Shown piece by piece: positions 1 to 8,030 of a DNA stretch of 64,000 nt. This stretch comes from Sphingobacterium olei (GTDB lineage Bacteria; Bacteroidota; Bacteroidia; Sphingobacteriales; Sphingobacteriaceae). A program made the position numbers and the translations under genes. The stretch lies in the NCBI RefSeq assembly GCF_005048855.1, contig NZ_SUME01000010.1, positions 1 to 64,000 on the forward strand, in the 5' to 3' direction. The first letter of the stretch is position 1, and each line of letters starts with the position of its first letter. The notes under the pieces were generated by a model that ran no database searches, had not been told where the DNA came from, and saw only the letters and a list, made by a program, of their open reading frames with translations.

Positions 1-1307
1 GCGGTACGGCACTTACGCCAGCGACAGCCCTTGTAGACGGTACATATTATGCAGCTCAGGTAGTTGACGGCTGTGAGAGCGCAGATAGAACGGAAGTAAC
101 CGTTACGATCACGAAGACTCCGGCACCGACTATTGATGATGCTACACCAGAGTTCTGTCTGAATGAAAATAAAACGATAGCTGATCTACAAGTTGTAGGA
201 GTAGGCATTAAATGGTACACAACTGCTACGGGCGGTACAGCATTGCCAGAAACTACAGTGCTTGAACACGGGGTAACTTATTACGCAAGTCAAACAGCCA
301 ATAGCTGTGAAAGCTTAGAACGTTTGGCGGTAACTCCGGTAGTTAATGATTGTAGTGCTATCTTATCAATAACGAAGGTTGCGAATGATAACAGGGTGAA
401 AGCGGGCGAAAGCACAAGCTTTACACTAACGATCACAAATACAGGTCCTGGTGTGCTGGAAGATGGTGATATCATTAGATTGTTTGAATTACCAAGTGAA
501 GGATTAACGATCGACGGCTATAGTATCAGCAGTGGTAACGCAACAATTGCAGCGACAGGTACTGGTAATACAGCAAATATTACGGTGAGCGAGTTTATAG
601 CAATTGGTGGTACGATTACAGTTGAAGTGACGGCAACGGTATCCGTAGAAGCACCTGAGACAATAAGTAATGGTGTGAAAGTATGGGGGCCAGATACGCC
701 TGATACAGAGGATCCAGATGATGAAGATGAAACACCTGAGATTCCAGTAGATTTCCCATTAATTGAAGCTGTAGATGATTTTGCTGAGGTATTAGCAGGA
801 CAAATGGTGAAAATACCTGTTCTTGCCAATGATATCGTTAATGATGTGAGATGGGATATAGACCCATCAACTGTACAACTTGTTCAAGGGCCTACCGGCG
901 GAAGAGTAGAGGTATTGCCGTCAGGAGAGGTCGAGTTCTATGCACCTACGAATAATTTAACTCAGGTTACATTCACGTATCGTGTGCAGGATATAACGGG
1001 TAAATTTAGTAATATCGCTACCGTAACAGTAACCATACTGCCGAATCCATTGGTGATTCCGAATATAATTACTCCAAATGGCGATAATAAAAATGATGTA
1101 TTTTTCATCAAAGGATTGGAGATGTACGATAAGGTGTCGTTAAGTATCATCAACCGTTGGGGTAATGAGATTTACTTCAATGAAAACTATAATAATACGT
1201 GGGGTGGAATGGGATTGAATGATGGTACGTATTATTATGTGCTTCAAACGGTGAAAGATGGCAAAACGGAATCACATAAAGGTTGGGTGTTAATCAAAAG
1301 CAAATAA
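1..1307 (+). CDS. Large secreted adhesin with type IX (type B) C-terminal domain, 5' end outside window
   Basis: The frame is open from base 3 without a stop, so this is the C-terminal part of a larger protein; the TTG at 243 is internal. Ig-like modules of the GGTAL..YYAxQ..xCES type come first. A DUF11-like segment (SITKVANDN..LTITNTG) and a cadherin/Ig-like segment containing VLANDIVND follow. The last ~85 residues match the gliding-motility-associated C-terminal domain: TPNGDNKNDVF, INRWGNEIY, W-G, GTYYYVLQ. This domain directs export through the type IX secretion system, so the protein is expected on the cell surface or outside the cell. The PorP/SprF gene follows after 26 bases, the usual partner arrangement. 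Ligand unknown. Confidence 0.88.
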   Translation, partial: GTALTPATALVDGTYYAAQVVDGCESADRTEVTVTITKTPAPTIDDATPEFCLNENKTIADLQVVGVGIKWYTTATGGTALPETTVLEHGVTYYASQTANSCESLERLAVTPVVNDCSAILSITKVANDNRVKAGESTSFTLTITNTGPGVLEDGDIIRLFELPSEGLTIDGYSISSGNATIAATGTGNTANITVSEFIAIGGTITVEVTATVSVEAPETISNGVKVWGPDTPDTEDPDDEDETPEIPVDFPLIEAVDDFAEVLAGQMVKIPVLANDIVNDVRWDIDPSTVQLVQGPTGGRVEVLPSGEVEFYAPTNNLTQVTFTYRVQDITGKFSNIATVTVTILPNPLVIPNIITPNGDNKNDVFFIKGLEMYDKVSLSIINRWGNEIYFNENYNNTWGGMGLNDGTYYYVLQTVKDGKTESHKGWVLIKSK

Positions 1308-1333
1308 TTAGATAGATCTTAAACGAATAATCC

Positions 1334-2347
1334 ATGAACAGATTAGCTAAAAAATATATGTTGTTGTTGTCCGTAACCCTTTTAGGAATAAAAGGGTATG
1401 GACAACAGAACATCCAATTTACCCAGTACATTTTTAATTCAATCAGTGTGAATCCAGCTTATGCTGGATACAAGGAGGAATGGTTTGGGCAAATGGGTTT
1501 GAGAAGTCAATGGACAGGTTGGGACGGTGCTCCCCAGACGGGAACGATTTCAATTGATGGCGTGTTGGATCCTTACGAAAGGAGACACGGGGTAGGTCTT
1601 CAGATTACAGCAGACAAACTTGGAGCGCAAGCCGCTACCAGTATTTATGCGAACTATGCACTGCGTCTACAGTTGGATAGAGCAGATGAGCATCGATTGA
1701 GTCTAGGTATTGCCGGAGGGGTGACTCAATACAGTCTTGACGGAACTAAATTGATATATAATGACGATGATGATCCCGTTATACCTACCGGTAAAATTGG
1801 AACCTGGCGTCCGGATATTCGTTTAGGTGCTTACTACAGCAATCCAAGGTGGTATGCGGGGGTATCCGTACAGGATCTATTTGCTGGCAGTGAGAGTGGT
1901 GAAGATTATCAGTTTAATCAAAATTCGCTGGAAAGCTTATACCGTAGTATTCACGGCTATTTTATTGCTGGAGCTCTTTTTGAATTGGATCAGGCTTTAT
2001 TACTTCGGCCCAGTATATTGGTCAAAGATGATTTTAAAGGGCCAACTTCAGTGGACGTCAATGCAATGTTTATTTTCAACGACAAATTTTGGATCGGTGC
2101 GGGATATCGTACACGTGCCCGAATTTTTAATCGAGACTATACCGATTACTCCGCAAATAAGTTGAGCTCATTGAACTCGGTGAGTGGAGTTGCGCAATTT
2201 TATGTGTCTCCAAAATTCCGTATTGGATACTCTTACGATCACATGTTGAATCGGATGAGTGGTTTGCAGAGCGGTACACATGAGGTAACATTAGGTGTCA
2301 CATTCGGTCGTGTAGGTCGCCAGGTATTAAGTCCAAGATATTTTTAA
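1334..2347 (+). CDS. PorP/SprF family type IX secretion system membrane protein
   Basis: The 337-residue protein opens with a signal peptide (hydrophobic MLLLSVTLLGIKGYG, cleaved near GQQ). It then shows the family hallmark QFTQYIFNSISVNPAYAG, followed by alternating aromatic/polar strands typical of an outer-membrane beta barrel. PorP/SprF proteins assist secretion or surface attachment of type B T9SS substrates, and are usually encoded directly after the substrate gene, as here. The product is therefore probably dedicated to the upstream adhesin. The next gene starts 18 bases later, so adhesin, PorP/SprF and the OmpA protein form one likely operon ending at the terminator near 4360. Confidence 0.9.
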   Translation: MNRLAKKYMLLLSVTLLGIKGYGQQNIQFTQYIFNSISVNPAYAGYKEEWFGQMGLRSQWTGWDGAPQTGTISIDGVLDPYERRHGVGLQITADKLGAQAATSIYANYALRLQLDRADEHRLSLGIAGGVTQYSLDGTKLIYNDDDDPVIPTGKIGTWRPDIRLGAYYSNPRWYAGVSVQDLFAGSESGEDYQFNQNSLESLYRSIHGYFIAGALFELDQALLLRPSILVKDDFKGPTSVDVNAMFIFNDKFWIGAGYRTRARIFNRDYTDYSANKLSSLNSVSGVAQFYVSPKFRIGYSYDHMLNRMSGLQSGTHEVTLGVTFGRVGRQVLSPRYF

Positions 2348-2365
2348 TCCGTTTTGAAAACAATT

Positions 2366-4330
2366 ATGAAAGAATTACTATCAAGAACGCATAAGATAAC
2401 GGTAGGTTTGCTTGCTATAGGACTTTGGGCGGGTGTAAGTCAATTCGGATATGCACAAGAGCAGCCTAGTCGTCAACAAAGGGCCGCGCAATTCTACTAT
2501 AACATGGAATATGCGAATGCCGCCAAGGCCTATGAGCTAATTGTCAATAAAGATAATCCAGAGTTAGAACCAATGGAGCGTCTCGCTTCTTCTTACCTGT
2601 ATATCAATCAATATGCGTTGGCTGAAAGCTGGTATGCGCGTGTTGTACAACATGAAAATGCTAATGAACAATCTTTCTTGGATTACGCGAGGGTTTTACA
2701 ATTGCAGGGAAAATATAGCGAGGCAAAAGCGGCCTATGCGAATTATCAGTCTAAGTATGGTCATAAAGCGGAAATATCACGTGCCATTACAGGGACAGAC
2801 TCTGCTTCTTTTTGGATGGAAAACCCTTCTAAGCATGTCATCGCGAACGAGCAGGAGATCAATACCTCATTGGCGGAATTTGGTTTGATACCGACTAGCG
2901 GTGGTGTATTGTATGCGGCCGAGCCGAATAGTTTATTGGCGGAAAAAAGTGGTATGACGGGGCAGCCTTATCTTAAAATATACTCGGCTACTCGAAATGA
3001 TGATGGATCATTGAGCTATCCAAATGTAATGCCGGATGCATTTAACGATTCGAAATTTCATCTGGGACCCTTAATTACGGATTCGGAAGAAGAGGTATTG
3101 TATGTAACGCGCACCTATCCGGGTAAACAGGTTGAAAAATACCGCGCAAATGGACAGAGATGGAGAAAACAAAATCTTGAACTTAAAATATATAGAAAGC
3201 AAGGGAATGATTGGATCGAAGAGGATTTTATTTATAACAATGTAAAAGAGTACTCCGTAGGACATGCAGCTTTGAGTGCCGATGAAAATACACTTTACTT
3301 TGCGTCGGATATGCCGGGAGGAAAAGGAGGGGTAGATATCTGGTTTTGTACCAAGCAAGCCGACGGTAGCTGGGGAACACCTGTGAATGCAGGAAATAAT
3401 ATCAATACGGATGGAGACGAAGTATTTCCTTCGGTATTCGATAATATATTGTATTTTTCCAGTACAGGTCATGTGGGTATGGGCGGCCTAGATATTTTTC
3501 AGGCAAAAGGCCAAAAAGGGAATTTTGAAAAGCCTCTAAATATGGGGTATCCCGTGAATTCTCCGTCAGATGATTTCGCTTTTGTCGTCGTCGGAGATAA
3601 TCTGGACGAAAACTTTGGTTACCTTTCCTCGAATCGCCAAGGCGGTATTGGATCGGATGACATCTATTCATTCCGCTATCCGAAACCAAAAATTACGGTT
3701 ACGTTAGAAGGTATTACAAAGGATAAGAAGACTGGAGAACCATTGTCATTTACTTCCATCAGCTTATCAGATAAAGACGGTAAACTTGTTACAACGGGTA
3801 GCAGCAATGATAAGGGGATATTTAGTTTCGAAATTGCTAGAAATACAGCATATCTTGTGTTAGCAGACAAAGCGGGATATATGGCAGACAGTGTGGCTGT
3901 ACCGGGGGTAATACCACAACAGGACACCACTATACATGTGGTATTGAATTTACAACCTGTTAATAAAGTAGGCGAAAAATTTGTGCTGGAGAATATTTAC
4001 TATGATTTTGATAAGCATAATATCCGTCCGGATGCAGCTATAATTTTGGACAAATTGGTTACTACGTTACGTAATAATCCAACCCTTAGAATTGAACTTT
4101 CAAGTCATACCGATAGCCGCGGAAGTGATTCATATAATATGAAGCTTTCGGATAGACGGGCGAAATCGGCAGTGGATTATATCGTAAGTAAAGGAATTGC
4201 GGCCGATCGATTGGTCGCGAAGGGATACGGTGAAAGCCGCTTGGTTAACAAATGTGCCAATGGGGTGAAATGCACGGAGGAAGAACACCAGCAAAACAGA
4301 AGAACTGAAGTGGAAGTATTGGCATTTTAA
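2366..4330 (+). CDS. PorE-like OmpA family protein (TPR, PD40 propeller, CarboxypepD_reg, OmpA)
   Basis: ATG at 2366 is preferred over the in-frame TTG at 2354, because it directly precedes the signal peptide (KITVGLLAIGLWAGV..YAQ). Domains in order: TPR-like helices (about 25-130), a WD40/PD40-like propeller with SADENTLYFASDMPGG and DNILYFSS repeats (about 150-430), a carboxypeptidase-regulatory-like beta domain (about 445-530), and a C-terminal OmpA peptidoglycan-binding domain (YYDFDKHNIRPDA, SHTDSRGSDSYN, LSDRRAKSAVDYI). This four-domain order is that of Porphyromonas PorE, which ties the T9SS to peptidoglycan. The protein is likely periplasmic or outer-membrane associated and serves the adhesin system upstream. 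Whether it is the general PorE or a paralogue cannot be decided here. Confidence 0.85.
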   Translation: MKELLSRTHKITVGLLAIGLWAGVSQFGYAQEQPSRQQRAAQFYYNMEYANAAKAYELIVNKDNPELEPMERLASSYLYINQYALAESWYARVVQHENANEQSFLDYARVLQLQGKYSEAKAAYANYQSKYGHKAEISRAITGTDSASFWMENPSKHVIANEQEINTSLAEFGLIPTSGGVLYAAEPNSLLAEKSGMTGQPYLKIYSATRNDDGSLSYPNVMPDAFNDSKFHLGPLITDSEEEVLYVTRTYPGKQVEKYRANGQRWRKQNLELKIYRKQGNDWIEEDFIYNNVKEYSVGHAALSADENTLYFASDMPGGKGGVDIWFCTKQADGSWGTPVNAGNNINTDGDEVFPSVFDNILYFSSTGHVGMGGLDIFQAKGQKGNFEKPLNMGYPVNSPSDDFAFVVVGDNLDENFGYLSSNRQGGIGSDDIYSFRYPKPKITVTLEGITKDKKTGEPLSFTSISLSDKDGKLVTTGSSNDKGIFSFEIARNTAYLVLADKAGYMADSVAVPGVIPQQDTTIHVVLNLQPVNKVGEKFVLENIYYDFDKHNIRPDAAIILDKLVTTLRNNPTLRIELSSHTDSRGSDSYNMKLSDRRAKSAVDYIVSKGIAADRLVAKGYGESRLVNKCANGVKCTEEEHQQNRRTEVEVLAF

Positions 4331-4353
4331 AAAGAAGATACGTTTCCAAAAAA

Positions 4354-4388
4354 TGAGCCCGGATAATTTATCCGGGCTCATTTTTTTT
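4354..4388 (+). terminator. Rho-independent terminator of the adhesin operon
   Basis: A perfect 12-bp stem (TGAGCCCGGATA at 4354-4365 with TATCCGGGCTCA at 4369-4380) and a 3-base loop are followed by eight T residues. It begins 23 bases after the OmpA-family stop codon. Confidence 0.93.
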
Positions 4389-4437
4389 GAAAAAAAATGG
4401 AGAAAATAAATCCATCGGCTTCGTTGTCTCGTATATG

Positions 4438-4462
4438 GTATTAAAAAGGTAATCGAAACGAT
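4438..4462 (+). promoter_or_regulatory. Candidate ECF-type promoter of the ferritin-like genes
   Basis: GTATTAAAAAGG at 4438-4449 is repeated exactly upstream of the ECF sigma gene (7536-7547, minus strand). In both copies ACG occurs at the same place, eight bases after the GG. The element ends 32 bases before the ATG. No primary-sigma TAnnTTTG box was recognised here. Its role as the site read by the neighbouring ECF factor is an inference. Confidence 0.5.
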
Positions 4463-4481
4463 AACTAAAACAAATTATACC

Positions 4482-5201
4482 ATGAAAAGAGAAAATCCTA
4501 AAAACCCATCTATTGTTACACGGAAAGGTGTAGCACAGGATGGTCGCTTGAGAAGACGTGACTTCTTACGGTTTGCCGGTGCAGGTGCAGCTGGAATTGC
4601 GGTACTTGGAATGAGTGGTTGTAAGAAGGATAATGATACCGTCGATATGGGCGGTAAAGATTATTATTTCGGAAGTGGAGATATTGCTATCCTCAATTAT
4701 GCGTATGCCTTGGAGCAATTAGAAGCGGCATTTTATATTCAGGTCGCGAACTCCTTCTATACAGGAATTACAGAGTGGGAGCGAATGCTTTTCACAGATC
4801 TTCGTGACCATGAAGTGGCTCACCGTGAGTTTTTTAAGACCGCTCTCGGAAATAGTGCGATTAAAAATTTGGAATTTAATTTTTCTGCAGTGAATTTCTC
4901 GAGCAGAAACAGTGTTTTGGCAACGGCTAAGGCGTTTGAAGATCTAGGGGTTTCAGCCTATAACGGTGCAGGCTGGTTGATTAAAGATGAAAATTACCTC
5001 TTACTCGCAGGTAAAATCGTATCCGTTGAAGCAAGGCACGCGGCGCTGGTACGCGATCTGATTGACAACGGAACATTTGCCAACTCCGAGGTGATTGATA
5101 GTAATGGCTTAGATGTCTCTAAAAGTCCTACGGAAGTATTGCAGATAGCGGCTCCATTTATCAATACGAAAATTGATGTAAAAGATTTACCCACCTATTA
5201 A
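4482..5201 (+). CDS. Ferritin-like domain lipoprotein, Tat signal
   Basis: The N-terminus carries a twin-arginine motif (RRRDFLRFAG), a hydrophobic stretch and a lipobox-like LGMSGC, so the folded protein is probably Tat-exported and lipid-anchored. The mature part is a four-helix ferritin-like domain. Carboxylate and histidine ligands sit in LEQLEAAFY, DHEVAHREF, AFEDLGV and SVEARHA, matching the Ferritin_2 family, which is often related to stress or desiccation. The substrate is unknown; metal binding is inferred from these residues. It is followed after 11 bases by a second ferritin-like gene, and both probably belong to the regulon of the ECF sigma factor encoded on the opposite strand. 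Confidence 0.85.
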   Translation: MKRENPKNPSIVTRKGVAQDGRLRRRDFLRFAGAGAAGIAVLGMSGCKKDNDTVDMGGKDYYFGSGDIAILNYAYALEQLEAAFYIQVANSFYTGITEWERMLFTDLRDHEVAHREFFKTALGNSAIKNLEFNFSAVNFSSRNSVLATAKAFEDLGVSAYNGAGWLIKDENYLLLAGKIVSVEARHAALVRDLIDNGTFANSEVIDSNGLDVSKSPTEVLQIAAPFINTKIDVKDLPTY

Positions 5202-5212
5202 TCCCTCATACG

Positions 5213-6043
5213 ATGAACTTATTTAATATTTTTGAAACGATAACGCAGGTTGATCCTGAATTCAACGAACGCGTGAGCCCTCGTCGTGAAGCAATTCGCA
5301 ATATGGCTTCTTTTGGTAAAAAAGTGACACTGGCAGCTATGCCTTTTGTCATGAGTGACTTATTTAAAAAGGCGTATGGGCAGACCCCAACCGATGTCAA
5401 TGGTGTACTCAATTATGCACTTACATTGGAATACCTGGAAGCCGAGTATTATACATTAGGTGCCGCAGCTTCTAATCTTGTACCTTCGGGTAAACCTATG
5501 GGTGCGATTACAACGATCAGGGATCATGAGGTAGCACACGTTAATTTCTTGAAACAGGTTTTGGGAAATAATGCGGTCTCTAAACCTACATTTGATTTTA
5601 CTGCAGGAGGTACATTTGCCAATGTGTTCAGCGACTATGACACGTTTTTGGCGTTGGCACAGGCCTTTGAAGATACTGGAGTACGTGCCTATAAAGGACA
5701 GGCAGCTATCCTTAAAGGAAATAAAGTGGTGTTGACGGCGGCATTACAGATTCATTCGGTAGAGGCGAGACATGCCTCACATATACGGCAGATGCGAAGA
5801 GCTCGAGGTGGGGTAGCAGTAAATCAAAAGCCATGGATTACGGGAGCTAATGATAGTGGAATTGGAGCTGTAGTGGATCCGATCTATGCAGGTGAGGATA
5901 ACAAGGTACAAGCTGGTGTAGATATTACTACGCTAAATGGTATAGGTGGGAAAGTCTCTATGGATGCGGCAACGCAATCATTTGATGAACCATTAACTGC
6001 AACAGCAGTGCTGGACATTGCTCAACTGTTTATAAAAGCTTAG
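5213..6043 (+). CDS. Ferritin-like domain protein, second of pair
   Basis: The 276-residue protein has an N-terminal SPRREAIRNMASFGKK segment and a hydrophobic stretch ending near AYGQ, resembling a Tat signal without a lipobox. The ferritin-like core repeats the ligand pattern of the gene before it: LEYLEAEYY, DHEVAHVNF, AFEDTGV, SVEARHA. It differs by an additional segment of about 60 residues after the last helix (NQKPWITGAND onward). It is co-transcribed with the upstream paralogue, from which it may have arisen by duplication. A stem-loop terminator closes the pair at 6061. Function beyond a likely metal-binding envelope protein is not known. Confidence 0.83.
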   Translation: MNLFNIFETITQVDPEFNERVSPRREAIRNMASFGKKVTLAAMPFVMSDLFKKAYGQTPTDVNGVLNYALTLEYLEAEYYTLGAAASNLVPSGKPMGAITTIRDHEVAHVNFLKQVLGNNAVSKPTFDFTAGGTFANVFSDYDTFLALAQAFEDTGVRAYKGQAAILKGNKVVLTAALQIHSVEARHASHIRQMRRARGGVAVNQKPWITGANDSGIGAVVDPIYAGEDNKVQAGVDITTLNGIGGKVSMDAATQSFDEPLTATAVLDIAQLFIKA

Positions 6044-6060
6044 TCGAAGTAGTGGTAGAT

Positions 6061-6096
6061 GGGGGTTTGTCCAAATTGGCGAACCCTCTTTTTTTT
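6061..6096 (+). terminator. Terminator after the ferritin-like pair
   Basis: An 11-bp stem with three G-U pairs (GGGGGTTTGTC at 6061-6071 with GGCGAACCCTC at 6078-6088) is followed by eight T residues. It lies between two convergent transcription units. Confidence 0.75.
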
Positions 6097-6102
6097 GTCC
6101 GG

Positions 6103-6918
6103 CTAGATATTTCCAATCACATAGAGCTGTGACAATGTCGGTGTTGGATTTCCACCTTCTTTTTCTAAAGTGATGGCAAAGGTTTGTGCTTTTTCAATGC
6201 GATGCATCGCATTGATTTCGCCGATATCTTCTAATGGGAATACACCTGCATCTACAGGAGTGCCATCTACAATGGCCCACAATTGATATTGCATACCCTC
6301 CGGTGCGGCCGGTAGATTCTCCATGCTTAAATAGACTTCTGTCGTCTTTGTATTCCAGAATACATGTGCTTTGAGATCGGGGTGTTGTTCTACTCCCGCT
6401 AGTGTTATAGTTTTGATAGCAGGATCTTGAAGCAACTTCCATTTGTTTTGAAGTGATTGAAGCGCCAGCAGAGTTGTTTCATTTGCTGTGGCTAATTCAG
6501 AAATCGCGATATCTCGACGTCTATTTTCTTGTTGAAGGTAAATATTAGCACCTATACTTAATGCGCATAATAGCGATGCGGCAATAGCAAAGTTTCGGGT
6601 CGTAAGTGAACGTACCGGAACAGCCGCGTCTTCTACAGCAGGTTTATCATCCGGAGAAAATGAAGCCGCTGCTTCGGGAATTTCTGCAGCAGGTTGCTGA
6701 GAGATTTTGTTCCAAATTAAATCTTTAACTTCTGTTGGAGGTGGAATAGCATGAACACTGGCAAAATCTTCAAGCGTTTTTTGTGCTTCAAGGATAGCTT
6801 GCTCAACTTCAAGATTATTTTTGCGTACGCATTCCAGGATACTCACCTCTTCTTCAGTGGCGAGTCCCATGACATAAGCTTCAATAATGCCTGACGATAT
6901 GTATTCTTTTATGTCCAC
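6103..6918 (-). CDS. Anti-sigma factor, RskA-like
   Basis: Starts at GTG 6918, two bases after the sigma gene stop, so the two are translationally coupled. The first ~100 residues form a cytoplasmic anti-sigma domain (YVMGLATEEEVSILECV, the typical YALGxLxxxE-like helix pair). One membrane helix follows (NFAIAASLLCALSIGANIYL, about 110-130). The rest is the extracytoplasmic RskA/anti-sigma-K C-terminal domain (VYLSMENLPAAPEGMQYQLWAI, FAITLEKEGGNPTPT). It is expected to hold the ECF sigma factor at the membrane until a signal from the envelope. Signal unknown. No zinc-binding HxxxCxxC motif is present. Confidence 0.87.
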   Translation of the reverse strand: MDIKEYISSGIIEAYVMGLATEEEVSILECVRKNNLEVEQAILEAQKTLEDFASVHAIPPPTEVKDLIWNKISQQPAAEIPEAAASFSPDDKPAVEDAAVPVRSLTTRNFAIAASLLCALSIGANIYLQQENRRRDIAISELATANETTLLALQSLQNKWKLLQDPAIKTITLAGVEQHPDLKAHVFWNTKTTEVYLSMENLPAAPEGMQYQLWAIVDGTPVDAGVFPLEDIGEINAMHRIEKAQTFAITLEKEGGNPTPTLSQLYVIGNI

Positions 6919-6920
6919 TA

Positions 6921-7478
6921 TTATTGGTATTCTTTTAATATTCTTTTTAATTCTAAGAGCGCTCCTCGGGTACGTGTCTTGACTGTCCCCAAAGGGATGT
7001 CAAGTTTAACGGCAATTTCCTGTTGCGTATATCCTTCAAAATATGCCATCTCAATAAGTTGCTTCCAATCAGTTTTTAACTCGTTAAGTACAGTTTTAAA
7101 ACCGATAAAATCTACATCCTCTGCAATAGTAAAGTTATGTTTTTCTTTATCATCTACGATATTTGGAAGAGATTGGTTTTTTTGCTCGTTCTGAACTCCT
7201 TTTGATTTGATACAATCTATCGCGACATTACGTGCTATATTAATCATCCAGGTATAAAGCCTTCCTTTAGTGGAATCAAAAGTATCTACATGATTCCATA
7301 TTTTGACAAAGACATCCTGAATGACCTCGTCTGCATAAGTTTTGCTGAGCACTATTCGGATGATGACACCATAAAGAGCTCCAGCATAGTTGTCGTAAAG
7401 ATAATTAAATGCCCGCTGATCTTTATTTTTCAATAAAGAAATCAATGTAGTTTCCTCAAGATAGTGTATTGGGCTCAA
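6921..7478 (-). CDS. ECF RNA polymerase sigma factor
   Basis: The 185-residue protein has region 2 (AFNYLYDNYAGALYGVIIRI, DEVIQDVFVKIW, GRLYTWMINIARN) and region 4 (MAYFEGYTQQEIAVKLDIPLGTVKTR), as in the SigK/RskA-linked ECF group. The start is a TTG at 7478, directly after an in-frame stop; no ATG fits the N-terminus. It precedes its anti-sigma gene. The 12-base motif upstream is shared with the ferritin-like operon, suggesting autoregulation and control of those genes. Confidence 0.92.
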   Translation of the reverse strand: MSPIHYLEETTLISLLKNKDQRAFNYLYDNYAGALYGVIIRIVLSKTYADEVIQDVFVKIWNHVDTFDSTKGRLYTWMINIARNVAIDCIKSKGVQNEQKNQSLPNIVDDKEKHNFTIAEDVDFIGFKTVLNELKTDWKQLIEMAYFEGYTQQEIAVKLDIPLGTVKTRTRGALLELKRILKEYQ

Positions 7479-7521
7479 TCAATTCGTCTTAGATGTTAAA
7501 TATAGGAATTAGAATTGGTTT

Positions 7522-7547
7522 CTGCGTAATAAATTCCTTTTTAATAC
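7522..7547 (-). promoter_or_regulatory. Candidate autoregulatory ECF promoter of the sigma/anti-sigma operon
   Basis: GTATTAAAAAGG (minus strand, 7547-7536) is identical to the element at 4438-4449 in front of the ferritin-like pair, and both keep ACG eight bases further on. It lies 57 bases upstream of the sigma start codon. Confidence 0.48.
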
Positions 7548-7594
7548 TTTTTGAATCTGTTATTTTTCAATTATCTACTTTCAACTAAAAAACG

Positions 7595-7602
7595 TAGTTT
7601 TG
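7595..7602 (+). promoter_or_regulatory. Promoter -7 element of rnpB
   Basis: TAGTTTTG fits the Bacteroidota -7 consensus TAnnTTTG and ends six bases before the 5' end of RNase P RNA deduced from its terminal pairing. No clear TTTG upstream element was found. Confidence 0.6.
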
Positions 7603-7608
7603 CAGTTG

Positions 7609-7995
7609 AAGCAAACTGGTTCTATCGCTGTCTCGCCTTAGGCGGGAAAGAGGAAAGTCCGGGCAACATAGAGCGACACGCTTCCTAACGGGAAGGATTC
7701 TACTTCGGTGGAATACAGAAAGTGCCACAGAAAATATACCGTCTGCCCAATTGGGTAGGTAAGGGTGAAAACGTGAGGTAAGAGCTCACGGTATTGTATG
7801 GCGACATGCATTACGGTAAACCTCGTGTGTTGAAAGACCAAATAGGTTACGAAACTCGAAGGCTGCTCGTCTTCTACCGGTTTATCGGTATTCGTAATGG
7901 GTAGGTTGATGGAGCTTGTGCGTAAGTGCAAGCCTAGATAAATGATAGAGGACTGATTTATTTCGGTTACAGAACCCGGCTTACAAGGTTTGCTT
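7609..7995 (+). ncRNA. rnpB: RNase P RNA, class A
   Basis: Conserved landmarks are present in order: GAGGAAAGTCCGGGC near the 5' end, the ACAG..AAA core near 7715-7735, and AGAACCCGGCTTACA near the 3' end. The terminal helix P1 forms between AAGCAAACTGG at 7609 and GGTTTGCTT ending at 7995, which sets the ends. This is the catalytic RNA that matures tRNA 5' ends. A run of T residues follows immediately. An opposite-strand open frame inside this gene is spurious. Confidence 0.96.
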
Positions 7996-8030
7996 CTTTT
8001 TAAAAAGCTTAATTCTATATATAATCATAT

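Noticed and set aside
7638-7931. A 97-codon frame on the minus strand
   Set aside because: It lies entirely within RNase P RNA, whose conserved core and end pairing are clear.
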